The notes beneath the pieces were generated by a model, which searched no databases, was not told the origin of the DNA, and was given only the letters and a program-made list of their open reading frames with translations. The position numbers and the translations under genes were made by a program. This document shows, piece by piece, positions 19,113-29,170 of a stretch of DNA of 64,000 bases. Within the stretch, counting starts at the first letter, position 1, and each line of letters opens with the position of its first letter. Source of the stretch: CBDDLJ01 sp965230635 (lineage in GTDB: Bacteria > Pseudomonadota > Gammaproteobacteria > UBA1113); contig CBDDLJ010000010.1 of the NCBI GenBank assembly GCA_965230635.1, positions 124,001 through 188,000 on the forward strand, given 5' to 3'.

Positions 19113-21100
19113 ATGCCATTAACTCCTGCTGCGCCTATAGTACAAGAAGACGTTAAATTATTTTCCAATATTGCGCTCTATCTTCATAGTAAAGATAAAG
19201 AGCTATCAAGTGCTTTTCGATCTGTGAAGACTGAAGATTTGCCTGCTTTTTTCACAGTAAATATAAAAAATTTGCCTAAAAAAATAAAAGCTTTGCCTAA
19301 TGTTCATAGAGCGAGATTAGTAGGTTTATTAGCTTTGCTGAATGATATGCGACTTGCACCATTTAAAGATATTTCTTTTTTCCATTTGCTTGCTAAACAT
19401 CCTCTTAGTTTAACAGTATTGAAAGGATTGTTTGATAGCTTCCCGGAACTAAAAAAAAGTATAACCGCTGAGGTATTGTTTAATCGCACAGCCACTACTT
19501 CTACGTTCTATAGCCTTACTCAATATCCGAAGGGTGTAGCCATTTTAAAGGGTTTATTTAGCACTAACCCAGAACTAAAAAAACGTGTCTCCGCTGATGC
19601 TTTATTTGCTGAAGTAAACAAAACTTCTATTTTTTATACTCTTGTCAATCAGCCCGTTGGCCAGTCCATTTTGCTAGAGTTGTTTAAGGCCAACCCAGAA
19701 TTGAAAGTAGGTATAACGGCGAATACTTTGTCTAGACAATATTCTTCCCCAGACAAATTGCCTGCTGATACCTCAGTTTTATCTTTGCTTTCTCAAAGCA
19801 TTACTGGCCGGGCTATTTTAGCAACGGTATTAGCTGATAAAAAACAACGGCATATGCCAACATCCCCCACGCTTTTTAGTGCTCTCAGTTATACCTCTTC
19901 GCTGGGTTTCAAATTGAGGAGTAATCATTTGGCTTTAGTAAAACCATTAAATCCAGAACAATATGATGCGGTAAGTAATGCAACAAAGCAACGCGCATGT
20001 CGTGAAATAATAGATTCAATTAAGATAGCTTTAAGTAGATATAGGCGCGTAATGATAAGTTTGGAAGCTTCTTATAGGGCGCTGGAAAAGATACTAACTT
20101 CTGTGACTCAACTATCTGTAGCTGAGCTAGATTTAGAGCAGCTTGTGCAAAAGCTAAAAGATTTTTTTCTTAATGAGCCTAGTGGAAAGTGGCATGCTTG
20201 TAACGGTGCTATTCCGTCAATAAAACCAATGCTCATGAAATATTTGTTAACCATGCCTCTGTTTGAACGCAGCATGGATAATAATACGCTGACACTGATT
20301 ACTGCTGAATTAGTGCATGGCTTGAAATATGAATTGTATTTAACAAAAGACTTTTTTGATAAATGCAATATTAAAGGATTATTTTGTTTTTTGAAAATGA
20401 ATGTAAACGTGTTGCTGGATTAAATAAACTAGCGATTGACTATAATAACAACACCTGTGAGCGACAACGTCACCTGCCAGTATCACCGACATTGTTTAGC
20501 GCTATTCACTATACTTCTAAGCTTAGTTTTAAATTGAGGCGCAACCATTTTGCTTTGGTAAAACCATTGCCGTTAGGTCAATATCCTGCAGTGAATGTCG
20601 AAATCAAGCAAGAAGCATGTTGTGAAATAATAAATGCGATTAGTTTAACCTTGCTTGAATATGGTGAAATGTTTTTTCATACTTCTACAAAGCTCAGTGA
20701 GATAAAAAAGTTAAATGAGATAAAGAATAATGCGGCTAACAGTAGTTTAGAGAACATCGTAAAAGATTTGAGGCATTTTTTCATGAATGAATTTATCGGA
20801 AAATGGCGTGCCTGTGTGAGTTACAATCCATCGGTAGAATCAATATTAATGAAAAATTTACTGACCATACCTTTGTTTGAGCGGAAAGTGCATAATAATA
20901 CGCTGACACTTATTACAAATGAATTAGTGCACGGGTTACAATACGAACTAGACTTAACGAGAGATTATTTTGACAATTGTAATATCAAAGGGTTAGTGCG
21001 CTTTTTGGAGAATGAATTTAAACGTGTTGCGGGATTAGGCAAACCCGTTATAACGGAAGACAATAATAATGCCATTCAGCATACAGTCTGTCGGCAATAA
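19113..21100 (+). pseudogene. Frameshifted helical-repeat protein (copy B)
   Basis: The first frame (19113-20423, 436 residues) ends in an out-of-frame tail. The remainder continues in another frame at about 20384-21100. Alignment with copy C locates the lesion in a T tract: six T here (20387-20392) against seven in copy C (22629-22635). Before the break lie an N-terminal region and leucine-rich repeats of the form LFxxNPELKxxITAxxLF; after it comes a second roughly 210-residue module (SPTLFSAxxYTSxLxFKLRxNHxALVKP to CNIKGLVRFLENEFKRVAG). Leader, promoter and ribosome site (AGAGGA) are intact, so the gene may still express the 436-residue form or be restored by slippage. Confidence 0.8.
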
Positions 21101-21283
21101 ACGCTATATTTATTATCTATAGTGATATTATATTTGCATTGATACATGTTGCACAGAATGGTTTGGTGGGGAAAGAAACTGTCATCATTCGTAATCATGG
21201 CATATTGCTGTTAACAGAATGTTTAGACAATATCAAAATAACGGCCTTCCAGTATTGTTTGTTTGCTTTTATTGTCTGAATTG

Positions 21284-21312
21284 TTGAAAATTTCAGCATT
21301 AGTTTGTATGAT
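21284..21312 (+). promoter_or_regulatory. Promoter of copy C
   Basis: TTGAAA and TATGAT are separated by 17 bp, in a leader duplicated from copy B. The leader continues with GCTAGGATGGAGCAAATATC and ends in an AAAGAGGATTTTATC ribosome-site region before the ATG. Confidence 0.55.
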
Positions 21313-21372
21313 AATTAGCTAGGATGGAGCAAATATCAAATGTAACTCATTTTCAACAAAGAGGATTTTATC

Positions 21373-23337
21373 ATGCCAACAATTCGTACTGCGCCTATAG
21401 TGCAAGAAGACGCTGAATTATTTTCCAAGATTGGGAGGCATCTCTATAGCAAATATACAGAACTATCAAGTGGTTTTCGGTATATGCAGCCTGAAGATTT
21501 ATCTGCTTTTTTCAAAGTAAAAATAAAAAATTTGCCTAAAGAAATAAGAGCCCTGCCTGAAATTTGCACACTGGGATTAGTAGGTTTAATAACTCATCTG
21601 AATGATACGCAACTTGCACCATTTAACGATATTTCTTTTTTCCACTTGCTTGCTAAAGATCCTCTTAGTTTAGCAGTATTAAAAGGATTGCTTATTAGCG
21701 TCCCGAAATTAAGAGAAAGCATAACCGCCGATATGTTGCTTAATTGCACAGCTGCTGTTTCTGCGTTCTATAGCCTTACCCAATATTCCGATGGTTTAGT
21801 TATTTTAAAGGATTTATTTAGTACTAACCCAGAACTAAAACAAAGTGTCACCGCTGACGCTTTGTTTGCTGAAGTACGCAAAACTTCCATTTTTTATACT
21901 CTTGTTGACACACCTTTTGGCCAGTCCATTTTGCTAGAGTTGTTTAAGGCCAACCCAGAATTGAAAGGAGGCATAACGGCGGATACTTTGTCTAGACAAT
22001 ATTCTTCCTCAGACAAATTGCCTGCTGATACCTCAGTTTTATCTTTGCTTTCTCAAAGTATTACTGGCCGGGCTATTTTAGCAACGGTATTAGCTGATAA
22101 GAAACAACGCCATATGCCAACATCTCCCACGCTTTTTAGCGCTCTCAGTTATACCTCCTCGCTTGGTTTCAAGTTGAGGCGTAATCATTTGGCTTTAGTA
22201 AAACCATTAAATCCAGGACAATATCATGCGGTAAGTAATGCAACGAAGCAACGCGCATGTTGTGAAATAATAGGCTCAATTAGAATAGCTTTAATTGAAT
22301 ATGAGCGCGTAAGAATAACTGGGCCTTCTTATAGAGTGCTGAAAAAAATACTAAATTCTGCAACTAACCCAGATTTAGAGCAGCTTGTGCAAAAGCTAAA
22401 AGATTTTTTTCTTAATGAGCCTAGTGGAAAGTGGCATGCTTGTAACGGTGCTATTCCGTCAATAAAACCAATGCTCATGAAATATTTGTTAACCATGCCT
22501 CTGTTTGAACGCAGCATGGATAATAATACGCTGACACTGATTACTGCTGAACTAGTGCATGGCTTGAAATATGAATTGTATTTAACAAAAGACTTTTTTG
22601 ATAAATGCAATATTAAAGGATTATTTTGTTTTTTTGAAAATGAATGTAAACGTGTTGCTGGATTAAATAAACCAGCGATTGATTATAATAACAATACCTG
22701 TGGACGACAACGTCACCTGCCAGCATCACCGACATTATTTAGCGCTATTGACTATACTTCTAAGCTTGGTTTTAAACTGAGGCACAATCATTTTGCTTTG
22801 GTAAAACCATTAAGAGTTGGTCAATATCCTGCGGTGGATTTCGAAACCAAGCAAAAAGCATGTCGTGAAATAATAAAGGCGATTAATGAAAGCTTGAAAG
22901 AATATGGTTTAACAACATCACTTGGCTTTTTATTAGCGCCTCGCTTTAGAGCGTTATCAGAAATAGCAGCTGATAACTTGATGAATCTAGAGGATATCGT
23001 ACAGAAGCTGAGAGAATTTTTCATTAACGAACCTATCGGAAAATGGGGTGCCTGTGTGAGTTACAATCCATCGGTAGAATCAATATTAATGAAAAATTTA
23101 CTGACCATACCTTTGTTTGAGCGAAAAGTGCATAATAATACGCTGACACTTATTACGAATGAATTAGTGCATGGATTACAATACGAACTAGACTTAACGA
23201 AAGATTATTTTGACAATTGTAATATCAAAGGGTTAGTGCGCTTTTTGGAGAATGAATTTAAACGTGTTGCGGGATTAGGCAAATCCGTTATAACTGAAAA
23301 CAATAATAATGCCATTCAGCATAGCGCCTGTTGGTGA
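21373..23337 (+). CDS. Helical-repeat protein of unknown function (intact copy C)
   Basis: 654 residues; I do not recognise a named family. Residues about 1-110 form an alpha-helical N-terminus. About 110-245 contain four short repeats with the pattern SxFYxLxxxPxGxxILxxLFxxNPELKxxITADxLF. Two long modules of about 210 residues follow (about 248-450 and 455-650), each running from RHxPxSPTLFSAxxYTSxLGFKLR to CNIKGLxxFxENExKRVAGL. No signal peptide or transmembrane helix is evident. It is the third member of a tandem array (copies at 18105 and 19113). Lineage-specific tandem copies of soluble repeat proteins fit secreted effectors, but no secretion signal was identified. Confidence 0.75.
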   Translation: MPTIRTAPIVQEDAELFSKIGRHLYSKYTELSSGFRYMQPEDLSAFFKVKIKNLPKEIRALPEICTLGLVGLITHLNDTQLAPFNDISFFHLLAKDPLSLAVLKGLLISVPKLRESITADMLLNCTAAVSAFYSLTQYSDGLVILKDLFSTNPELKQSVTADALFAEVRKTSIFYTLVDTPFGQSILLELFKANPELKGGITADTLSRQYSSSDKLPADTSVLSLLSQSITGRAILATVLADKKQRHMPTSPTLFSALSYTSSLGFKLRRNHLALVKPLNPGQYHAVSNATKQRACCEIIGSIRIALIEYERVRITGPSYRVLKKILNSATNPDLEQLVQKLKDFFLNEPSGKWHACNGAIPSIKPMLMKYLLTMPLFERSMDNNTLTLITAELVHGLKYELYLTKDFFDKCNIKGLFCFFENECKRVAGLNKPAIDYNNNTCGRQRHLPASPTLFSAIDYTSKLGFKLRHNHFALVKPLRVGQYPAVDFETKQKACREIIKAINESLKEYGLTTSLGFLLAPRFRALSEIAADNLMNLEDIVQKLREFFINEPIGKWGACVSYNPSVESILMKNLLTIPLFERKVHNNTLTLITNELVHGLQYELDLTKDYFDNCNIKGLVRFLENEFKRVAGLGKSVITENNNNAIQHSACW

Positions 23338-23544
23338 TAAAGGCTATATTTAGTCAATATTGCATTGCTTTTGAATTGATAAGACTTACTATTTGAGCAA
23401 TGGTTTTATGGATAAAAAAGTTGTTACAATGATGGCATCTTGTTGCTAGTGAAGTGTTTTAGAAATTGCTTTTCTTTGATTTTTGTATATTTGAACGGTA
23501 CGATGAGTTTTGCTGTATTATATAAAATAAATGGAGAAGCGATT

Positions 23545-23790
23545 ATGCACATAAGAAAATTTTTATTTATTATTTGTTTAGCTGTATATTCAACGGTTTC
23601 TTTTGCGAGTGCTGGAAATTGGACAGCTGTTTTTGTCGTTGGCCCTCAACGGGACCACATTGTGGAACATACACCTGATTGGGTTTGTTTTGATGGCGCT
23701 CTTTGTGCAAGTGTAGGTATATCTATAAAGACGCGTAGGGTAAATGAGTTAGAACTTTCAACATGTGGTTTGCACCTTGATGTAGACTAA
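23545..23790 (+). CDS. Small exported protein
   Basis: 81 residues from the ATG at 23545, preceded by a GGAGAAG ribosome site; a longer frame from 23440 lacks such a site. It has a clear Sec signal peptide: MHIRK, a hydrophobic core LFIICLAVYSTV, and a likely cleavage site after SFA. The mature part of about 60 residues has three cysteines (VCFDG, LCASV, TCGLH) and is otherwise unrecognised. It is probably a periplasmic or secreted small protein. Confidence 0.6.
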   Translation: MHIRKFLFIICLAVYSTVSFASAGNWTAVFVVGPQRDHIVEHTPDWVCFDGALCASVGISIKTRRVNELELSTCGLHLDVD

Positions 23791-23862
23791 AGTAAATCAG
23801 CATTTATTAAATCCATGGAATGTGCTGGAATTAGCCCAAAAGAAATTTAATCATTATCTGAT

Positions 23863-23882
23863 TGCTGCAGTTTTCTGCAGCA
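23863..23882. terminator. Perfect hairpin between exported protein and folE
   Basis: TGCTGCAG-TTTT-CTGCAGCA forms an 8-bp stem with a 4-base loop, 30 bases beyond the folE stop and 73 bases after the exported-protein gene. There is no T tract on either strand, so termination is only possible, not shown. Confidence 0.4.
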
Positions 23883-23912
23883 CTTGACTCATCAAACTCA
23901 GTAGAGCATCTC

Positions 23913-24467
23913 TTACTTAGCGCCATTGACTAAAGTTAAAAATTCAAGCCGAGTTGAGGTTTCTTCCCGAAATGAACCTAACATAACAGATGTTTTCATA
24001 ACCGAATTTTGCTTTTCTACACCGCGCATCATCATGCATAAGTGTCGTGCCTCAATGATCACACCGACACCTTCAGCGTTAGTCACCTCTGAAATAGTAT
24101 CAGCGATTTGTTTTGTCAAACGTTCTTGAATTTGTAAACGTTGCGCATATAGATCGACGATACGGGCGATTTTTGATAAGCCAAGCACTTTTCCTTGCGG
24201 TATGTAAGCGACATGGCATTTACCAATGAATGGCAGTAAATGATGTTCGCATAGAGAATACAACTCGATATCTTTTACAATAACCATTTCGTCAGAGTCA
24301 GCATCAAAAATGGCATTGTTAAGAATATTTTCTAGCTTTACGCGATAGCCTTGGGTCATAAAGTCAAATGCTTTAGCTGTACGATGAGGTGTTTTTATTA
24401 AGCCTTCTCGCTGTGGGTCCTCGCCTAAATTTTTAATCAGTTGAGTGATTAATTCTTCGTTGTTCAT
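23913..24467 (-). CDS. folE: GTP cyclohydrolase I
   Basis: 184 residues, normal length. It converts GTP to dihydroneopterin triphosphate, the first step of folate synthesis, in the cytoplasm. The zinc/active-site motifs are intact: SLCEHHLLPFIGKCHVAYIP, and ARHLCMMMRGVEK carrying the second Cys and His. The C-terminal SFREETSTRLEFL is also typical. The start follows AGGAT. It lies 16 bases downstream of the HIT gene on the same strand, suggesting co-transcription. Confidence 0.97.
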   Translation of the reverse strand: MNNEELITQLIKNLGEDPQREGLIKTPHRTAKAFDFMTQGYRVKLENILNNAIFDADSDEMVIVKDIELYSLCEHHLLPFIGKCHVAYIPQGKVLGLSKIARIVDLYAQRLQIQERLTKQIADTISEVTNAEGVGVIIEARHLCMMMRGVEKQNSVMKTSVMLGSFREETSTRLEFLTLVNGAK

Positions 24468-24483
24468 TTATAAATCCTATTAT

Positions 24484-24828
24484 TTAACCAGGAGGCCATT
24501 GCATGATGCGGCCGCCTAGCAAGTGTAAATGGATATGAAATACCGTTTGTCCACCTGATGCATTGCAATTCATCAAAACGCGGTACCCTGTTTCAGCAAT
24601 CTCCAGTTTTTTTGCTAACTGCTGGGCAATGTAAGTCATGTGACCGACCAATATTCTATCTGCTTTGTTTAAGTCATTCAAGGTTGCAATATGCCGTTTT
24701 GGAATGATTATTTTATGAACGGGTGCTTGTGGAGCGATATCGTCAAATGCCACAATATCGTCATCTTCAAAAATAATATTTGCGGCTATTTTCCGCTGCG
24801 CTATTTGGCAAAAAAGACAATCTTGCAT
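24484..24828 (-). CDS. HIT-family purine nucleoside phosphoramidase/hydrolase
   Basis: 114 residues from the internal ATG at 24828 (MQDCLFCQIAQ); the 55-codon upward extension lacks family similarity. The CxxC near the N-terminus and the histidine triad HIHLHLLGG near the C-terminus identify an HinT/HIT protein that hydrolyses AMP-linked substrates. The A-P-V-H-K-I-I-I-P-K-R-H block is also typical. A decayed copy of its first 20 or so codons and its leader lies at about 32190-32330. It is followed by folE. Confidence 0.93.
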   Translation of the reverse strand: MQDCLFCQIAQRKIAANIIFEDDDIVAFDDIAPQAPVHKIIIPKRHIATLNDLNKADRILVGHMTYIAQQLAKKLEIAETGYRVLMNCNASGGQTVFHIHLHLLGGRIMQWPPG

Positions 24829-25189
24829 AATTATTGTTCCTGCTAATGGTATTAAGTGATAATCGACTATGTTAATTTGTTTTTGCTTATTGTGCCAGAG
24901 CCGGAGTGGCAAATTTTTATTTCTACTTGCTATGCTTAAAGATCTCCGCATTTTAACGACATTTTTCAGCAAGATAGCGACAAATCTCGACATTTTTAAA
25001 GGAATAGCTTTTAACCCATCTTATTTTTTCGAAACAGCCTATTGAAAATTTTTTAAATGGGATCATACTGTTCTGTTTGTTATCAATGGAGTTTAATATG
25101 TTAACAACTTCTTTAGCATTTAATGATATTCAGCAACCATTATTTCACAATTTCAATTGATATTTAGTCAATTTTAAGAAGTTAAATAA
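24829..25189. other. Spacer between HIT gene and NACHT gene
   Basis: The part next to the HIT start is the leader that is duplicated near 32255-32330. A 20-codon plus-strand frame (25098-25160, MLTTSLAFNDIQ) with a GGAG ribosome site may be a scrap of a longer gene, but it is too short to support a call. Nothing else was seen. Confidence 0.35.
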
Positions 25190-28100
25190 TTACGTAACCC
25201 GATGATCCATATTACTGCAGCTTGTTTGCCCGCTGCGCTTTTCAGTATGTTGTGAGGAAAAAGAACTCATTGCTGATTTAGAAAATAAATTCAATTTAGA
25301 AAGAGTGCTGACTGAATCGTCAACATTTACTCGGTAAGGTTGCAGATCTTTCTGGATTTGTTGGATAAGCGGTGGCGGTAATGTTAATTTTTCTGTATAT
25401 CCTGCTTGCGTCACCAGCACAGTATCCACAGTGCCGGCTTGCTCGTACACTAATACACAATGTTTTACTAATTGCTTCCTAATATACTGGCGACCCTTAT
25501 CATGGGTTTTCTTATACAAAGGCAATAGTAAATGCACTGGAATATCGGCGTGCTGTGATAGGTCATTCCCAATGTTGTCTAGAAAGAATTGGACTTTATT
25601 TGGCCACTTAGGCAATAGTTGAACGGCGCTTTTCGCCAGATTGTCGCGAACATCATGATCTACCGTCTCATCCCGAAGTAGCGCCCATACCGCATCCATC
25701 AATTCTGGAGTTTGTGACGAATGTGCAACGGCGTATCTCAACAGCTCGCAGCGAGTATAACCAGTTACCCTCTCATCCCGAAGAAATGCCCATACCGCAC
25801 CCACCAACTCTGGGGTTGGTGGCAAAAATATAATGGCACTTATTATCAGACAGCTGCGAACATCACCATTTACCGTCTCATCTCGAAGAAATACCCATAC
25901 CGCATCCACCAATTCTGGGGTTTTTGACAAATGCACAACCGCGCTTCTCGCCAGCTCACAGCGCATAGGTTCATCCGCTTGCTCATCCCGAAGTAACGCC
26001 CATACCGCATCCATCAATTTTGGAGTTGGTGACAAACGCTCAACAGCCCTTATCGCCAGCTTATAGCGAAAATACTTACTTACAGTCTCATCCCGAAGTA
26101 GCGCCCATACCGCATCCATCAATTCTGGAGTTTGTGACAAATGCTCAACGGCGCTTATCATCAGCTTGCAGCGAACAGAACTCCTTACCGTCTCATCCCG
26201 AAGTAACGCCCATACCGTATCCCCAAATTCTGGGATGTGTGACAAATGCACAAAGGCGTATTTCAGCTTGTGGCGAGCATAACCAGTTACCGTCTCATCC
26301 CGGAGTAACGCCCATACCGCATCGACAAATTCTCGGGTTTGTGACAAATGCACAACGGCGCTTTCCGCCAGATTAAGGCGAAAATCATGACTTGCCGTCT
26401 CATCCTGAAGTAACGCCCATACCGCATCCATGAACTCTGGGGTCTGTGACAAATGCGCAGCGGCGCTTTCCACCACATCCCAGCCAAATATCCCTTCTAT
26501 CTCATTCCGAAATAACGCCCATACCGCATCCATCAATTCTGGGGTTTGTGAAAAATGCGCAACCGCGCTGTGCGCCAGCTCAGCATGATCACCGTCAGTA
26601 GGAAAATCTATACACCGCCTCTCTCGAAGTAACGTACATACCGCATCCACCAATTCTGGGGTTTGTGACAAATGCGCAATGGCACTTTTCGCCAGACGAA
26701 TACGATCATCTACATCTACTTGCTCATCCCGAAGTAATGCCAATACCGCATCCGCCAATTCTGGGATTTTTGACAAATGCGCAATGGCGCTTTTCGCCAG
26801 ATGAATACGATCATCTACATCCACTTGCTCATCCCGAAGTAATGCCAATACCGCATCCGCCAATTCTGGGATTTTTGACAAATGCGCAACGGCGCTTTCC
26901 GCCAGATTAAAGCGAACATTATCACTTATCGTCTCATCCTGAAGTAACGCCAATACCGCATCCACAAACTCTGGAGTCTGTGACAAATGCGCAGCGGCGC
27001 TTTTCATCAGATTAATGCGGCGATACCTAATTAACGTCTCATCCCGAAGTAACGCCAATACCGCATCTACACATTCTGGGGTTTGTGACAAATGTACAAC
27101 CGCGCTTTTCGCCAGCTTACCGCGAAAATAAATATCTACCGTCTTATCCCGAAGGAGCGCCCATACCGTATCGCTACTCAAGCGAATGAGCCTAGGACAC
27201 ATGGACAAGGTTCCTATTATAGTCTGCTGCCATTGCCAGTTATATGGCAGCTCGTTAAGCCGCTTTATACTTTGTTTAACTGCCCGCAACAAGGTTTGCT
27301 GTTGTAAGCCTAATGCATTTGTATCGGTACTAGAGGGCAAGCTTGACGCCAAACAACGCATCAGCAAATCAAACTCAACAATACCAACCCAGTCTTTGGG
27401 ACCTGTTATTAAAATCGACAGAAAATCATTTAATGCTGTCGGATATTGACTCAACAAACCGGCTACTGATGGCCATACTAAGGTAAAGTTGGGATGATAT
27501 TTATACCTATGAATTACTTGCTTTAAGTGTGTTTTTTGTTTCTTTGCGCCTTGTCTCAGCATCACTGCTATCACGTTTGCTGCTAAAAATTCTTGAAACG
27601 ATAAGTGGAGAAATTCATACATCTGTTGTGCTCTTATTGCAAGCCCGACTTGCTTCAATAAGCCTAATGCTTTCAATGTTGGCACATCGAGTTGCTTTAG
27701 CCGATTCGCCGATAATAATGTGGGGCTTTCATCATTGCCTTGAACACCTCTTAACCAACTGATGGGTAATTGCGCGGTATCCTGCTTTAACCCTTCAAAG
27801 GCCCAACACCCTAACGTGTCTAATAAACAACGGATACTGGGGATTTCTAATACCATCTCATCATCTAATAATTTATTTTCATCCAATTCACCTATTTTGG
27901 CCAGATAGCGCCGGCACACATTCACCATCAGCGACTCATACAAATTACTTACCGACATCTCACTCAGTAATACTGGCTTATCGTGTTGACAGGTGGTTTC
28001 CCACCAGGTTTTGAGCAAATACGCATTGATCGGGATATGCACTATTGCCCAAAGGTCTGGATTCCGTTTTATATCTTTAATAAACTTATTTGTACGCTCA

Positions 28101-29170
28101 GTGGCTCCTAAATGCTTATTAAAAAACGTCGGCACATCTCCATCGGAAAAGCCTTGGATTTCCACCAACCCGTCATGGCTTAGCCATTGCTGTAAATTGC
28201 CTATCGCATAAGGCCGTGTCGTCACCAACTTCTTAAACGGTAACCGAAATAGTTGCACCAGCAAGTTGCGCCAATAGGTCTTTTTAGGTACTGGCAGCTC
28301 ATCCAACCCATCCAACAAAAGCAAACAGGACTCCGGTGCGCTTTTCAACGTGCTCAGTAATTGCCTTGCCTCATCTAAATGGATGTCTAACTGACCCCAA
28401 CACGTACAGCATAATAATTCGGCTATATCCCTCTTTTTTGTGCCCAGACCCAATGCCTCAGGTTGCAAATCACGACACCGGATAATAAGCACCGTCTTAA
28501 AATCTGACCACAACCCTTCTTTGCCCACGCCTTGTTTGAAAAGCGCCCATTGGTAAGCAATATAATCCATCAAAGTCGTCTTACCTACACCTGCCGCTCC
28601 GGATACCACAACCGTATCAATAGATGCTGGCGACTTGCCATTGGCATCTCGATGGGCTGAGGGTTGAAACAAATCGCTCGGTGCAATAGTTTCTTTTTTA
28701 CCGGCCAGCCTATCGCGCGTTCGTAACGGTTTGTGAGAGCGCTTATCGTCATTGCTTTGCGTTACCTCATTTGTCTTATCAGCTCTCACCACCACCTGAA
28801 GATTGACAAAATAATCTGCTAGTGAAAAGTAATCTGTATCAAATAGGCGCTTGTTCACAAAGCTTGTCTCGGTATAGCAGGCTGTTAATTGTGCTTGCAA
28901 GCACTGCAGTAAATCAGGAAAAGCAGGCTGCTTTTGAGGTGGCTGACTTTCAGTTTTATTAAGATTATCCTTAATCGTTAGATTCAAATTAATCTGCGCT
29001 TGGTCCGAGGCAGAAATATTTTTTAAAGGTATGGTAATACCAGTTAATGAGGATTTTTCTCCGGCTAGTTTTTCGGTTGATATTTCAGGTGTTTTATTAA
29101 GGGCCATTGATGACATGTCTGAGGTAATGGCATTACCTGCTGCCGGTTGCGTAGTAGAACGGTTATCCAT
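25190..29170 (-). CDS. NACHT NTPase with C-terminal tandem HEAT-like repeats
   Basis: 1326 residues. Order: a Ser/Thr/Gln-rich N-terminus (1-90); an unassigned helical region (90-180); a NACHT domain with Walker A GAAGVGKTT at 191-199, Walker B LLLLDGLDE at 283-291, and the FLHLSFQEFLAANV helix at about 519-532 typical of the region after NACHT; then 15 consecutive repeats of about 35 residues (about 666-1190) with consensus DAVWALLRDETVxxxxRxxLAxSAVAHLSQTPELM; and a tail of about 135 residues. The fold is that of NLR-like signalling ATPases: a switch plus a repeat sensor. The AGGAGG ribosome site is ideal. The frame is open throughout despite the repeats. Such proteins can be anti-phage sensors (bNACHT) or, in intracellular bacteria, host-directed effectors; the sequence does not decide. 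Confidence 0.9.
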   Translation of the reverse strand: MDNRSTTQPAAGNAITSDMSSMALNKTPEISTEKLAGEKSSLTGITIPLKNISASDQAQINLNLTIKDNLNKTESQPPQKQPAFPDLLQCLQAQLTACYTETSFVNKRLFDTDYFSLADYFVNLQVVVRADKTNEVTQSNDDKRSHKPLRTRDRLAGKKETIAPSDLFQPSAHRDANGKSPASIDTVVVSGAAGVGKTTLMDYIAYQWALFKQGVGKEGLWSDFKTVLIIRCRDLQPEALGLGTKKRDIAELLCCTCWGQLDIHLDEARQLLSTLKSAPESCLLLLDGLDELPVPKKTYWRNLLVQLFRLPFKKLVTTRPYAIGNLQQWLSHDGLVEIQGFSDGDVPTFFNKHLGATERTNKFIKDIKRNPDLWAIVHIPINAYLLKTWWETTCQHDKPVLLSEMSVSNLYESLMVNVCRRYLAKIGELDENKLLDDEMVLEIPSIRCLLDTLGCWAFEGLKQDTAQLPISWLRGVQGNDESPTLLSANRLKQLDVPTLKALGLLKQVGLAIRAQQMYEFLHLSFQEFLAANVIAVMLRQGAKKQKTHLKQVIHRYKYHPNFTLVWPSVAGLLSQYPTALNDFLSILITGPKDWVGIVEFDLLMRCLASSLPSSTDTNALGLQQQTLLRAVKQSIKRLNELPYNWQWQQTIIGTLSMCPRLIRLSSDTVWALLRDKTVDIYFRGKLAKSAVVHLSQTPECVDAVLALLRDETLIRYRRINLMKSAAAHLSQTPEFVDAVLALLQDETISDNVRFNLAESAVAHLSKIPELADAVLALLRDEQVDVDDRIHLAKSAIAHLSKIPELADAVLALLRDEQVDVDDRIRLAKSAIAHLSQTPELVDAVCTLLRERRCIDFPTDGDHAELAHSAVAHFSQTPELMDAVWALFRNEIEGIFGWDVVESAAAHLSQTPEFMDAVWALLQDETASHDFRLNLAESAVVHLSQTREFVDAVWALLRDETVTGYARHKLKYAFVHLSHIPEFGDTVWALLRDETVRSSVRCKLMISAVEHLSQTPELMDAVWALLRDETVSKYFRYKLAIRAVERLSPTPKLMDAVWALLRDEQADEPMRCELARSAVVHLSKTPELVDAVWVFLRDETVNGDVRSCLIISAIIFLPPTPELVGAVWAFLRDERVTGYTRCELLRYAVAHSSQTPELMDAVWALLRDETVDHDVRDNLAKSAVQLLPKWPNKVQFFLDNIGNDLSQHADIPVHLLLPLYKKTHDKGRQYIRKQLVKHCVLVYEQAGTVDTVLVTQAGYTEKLTLPPPLIQQIQKDLQPYRVNVDDSVSTLSKLNLFSKSAMSSFSSQHTEKRSGQTSCSNMDHRVT
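25601..27175 (-). repeat. Fifteen tandem ~105-bp coding repeats in the NACHT gene
   Basis: On the plus strand the unit is marked by variants of GCCCATACCGCATCCATCAA recurring about every 102-108 bp. Most units encode 35 residues; two or three differ in length. Neighbouring units 4 and 5 (near 26690-26880) are nearly identical in DNA, indicating recent unit duplication. Confidence 0.85.

Noticed and set aside
25098..25160. A 20-codon frame with a ribosome site (antirepressor-like start)
   Set aside because: Too short and with no continuation in another frame; recorded only in the spacer entry.
25721..26910. Several plus-strand frames opposite the NACHT repeats with repetitive products
   Set aside because: They follow the periodic coding repeats of the minus-strand gene; open only because of that periodicity.
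25601..27175. Regularly spaced ~105-bp repeats as a possible CRISPR array
   Set aside because: Units are translated as 35-residue protein repeats in one open frame; there are no short identical repeats with unique spacers and no cas genes.
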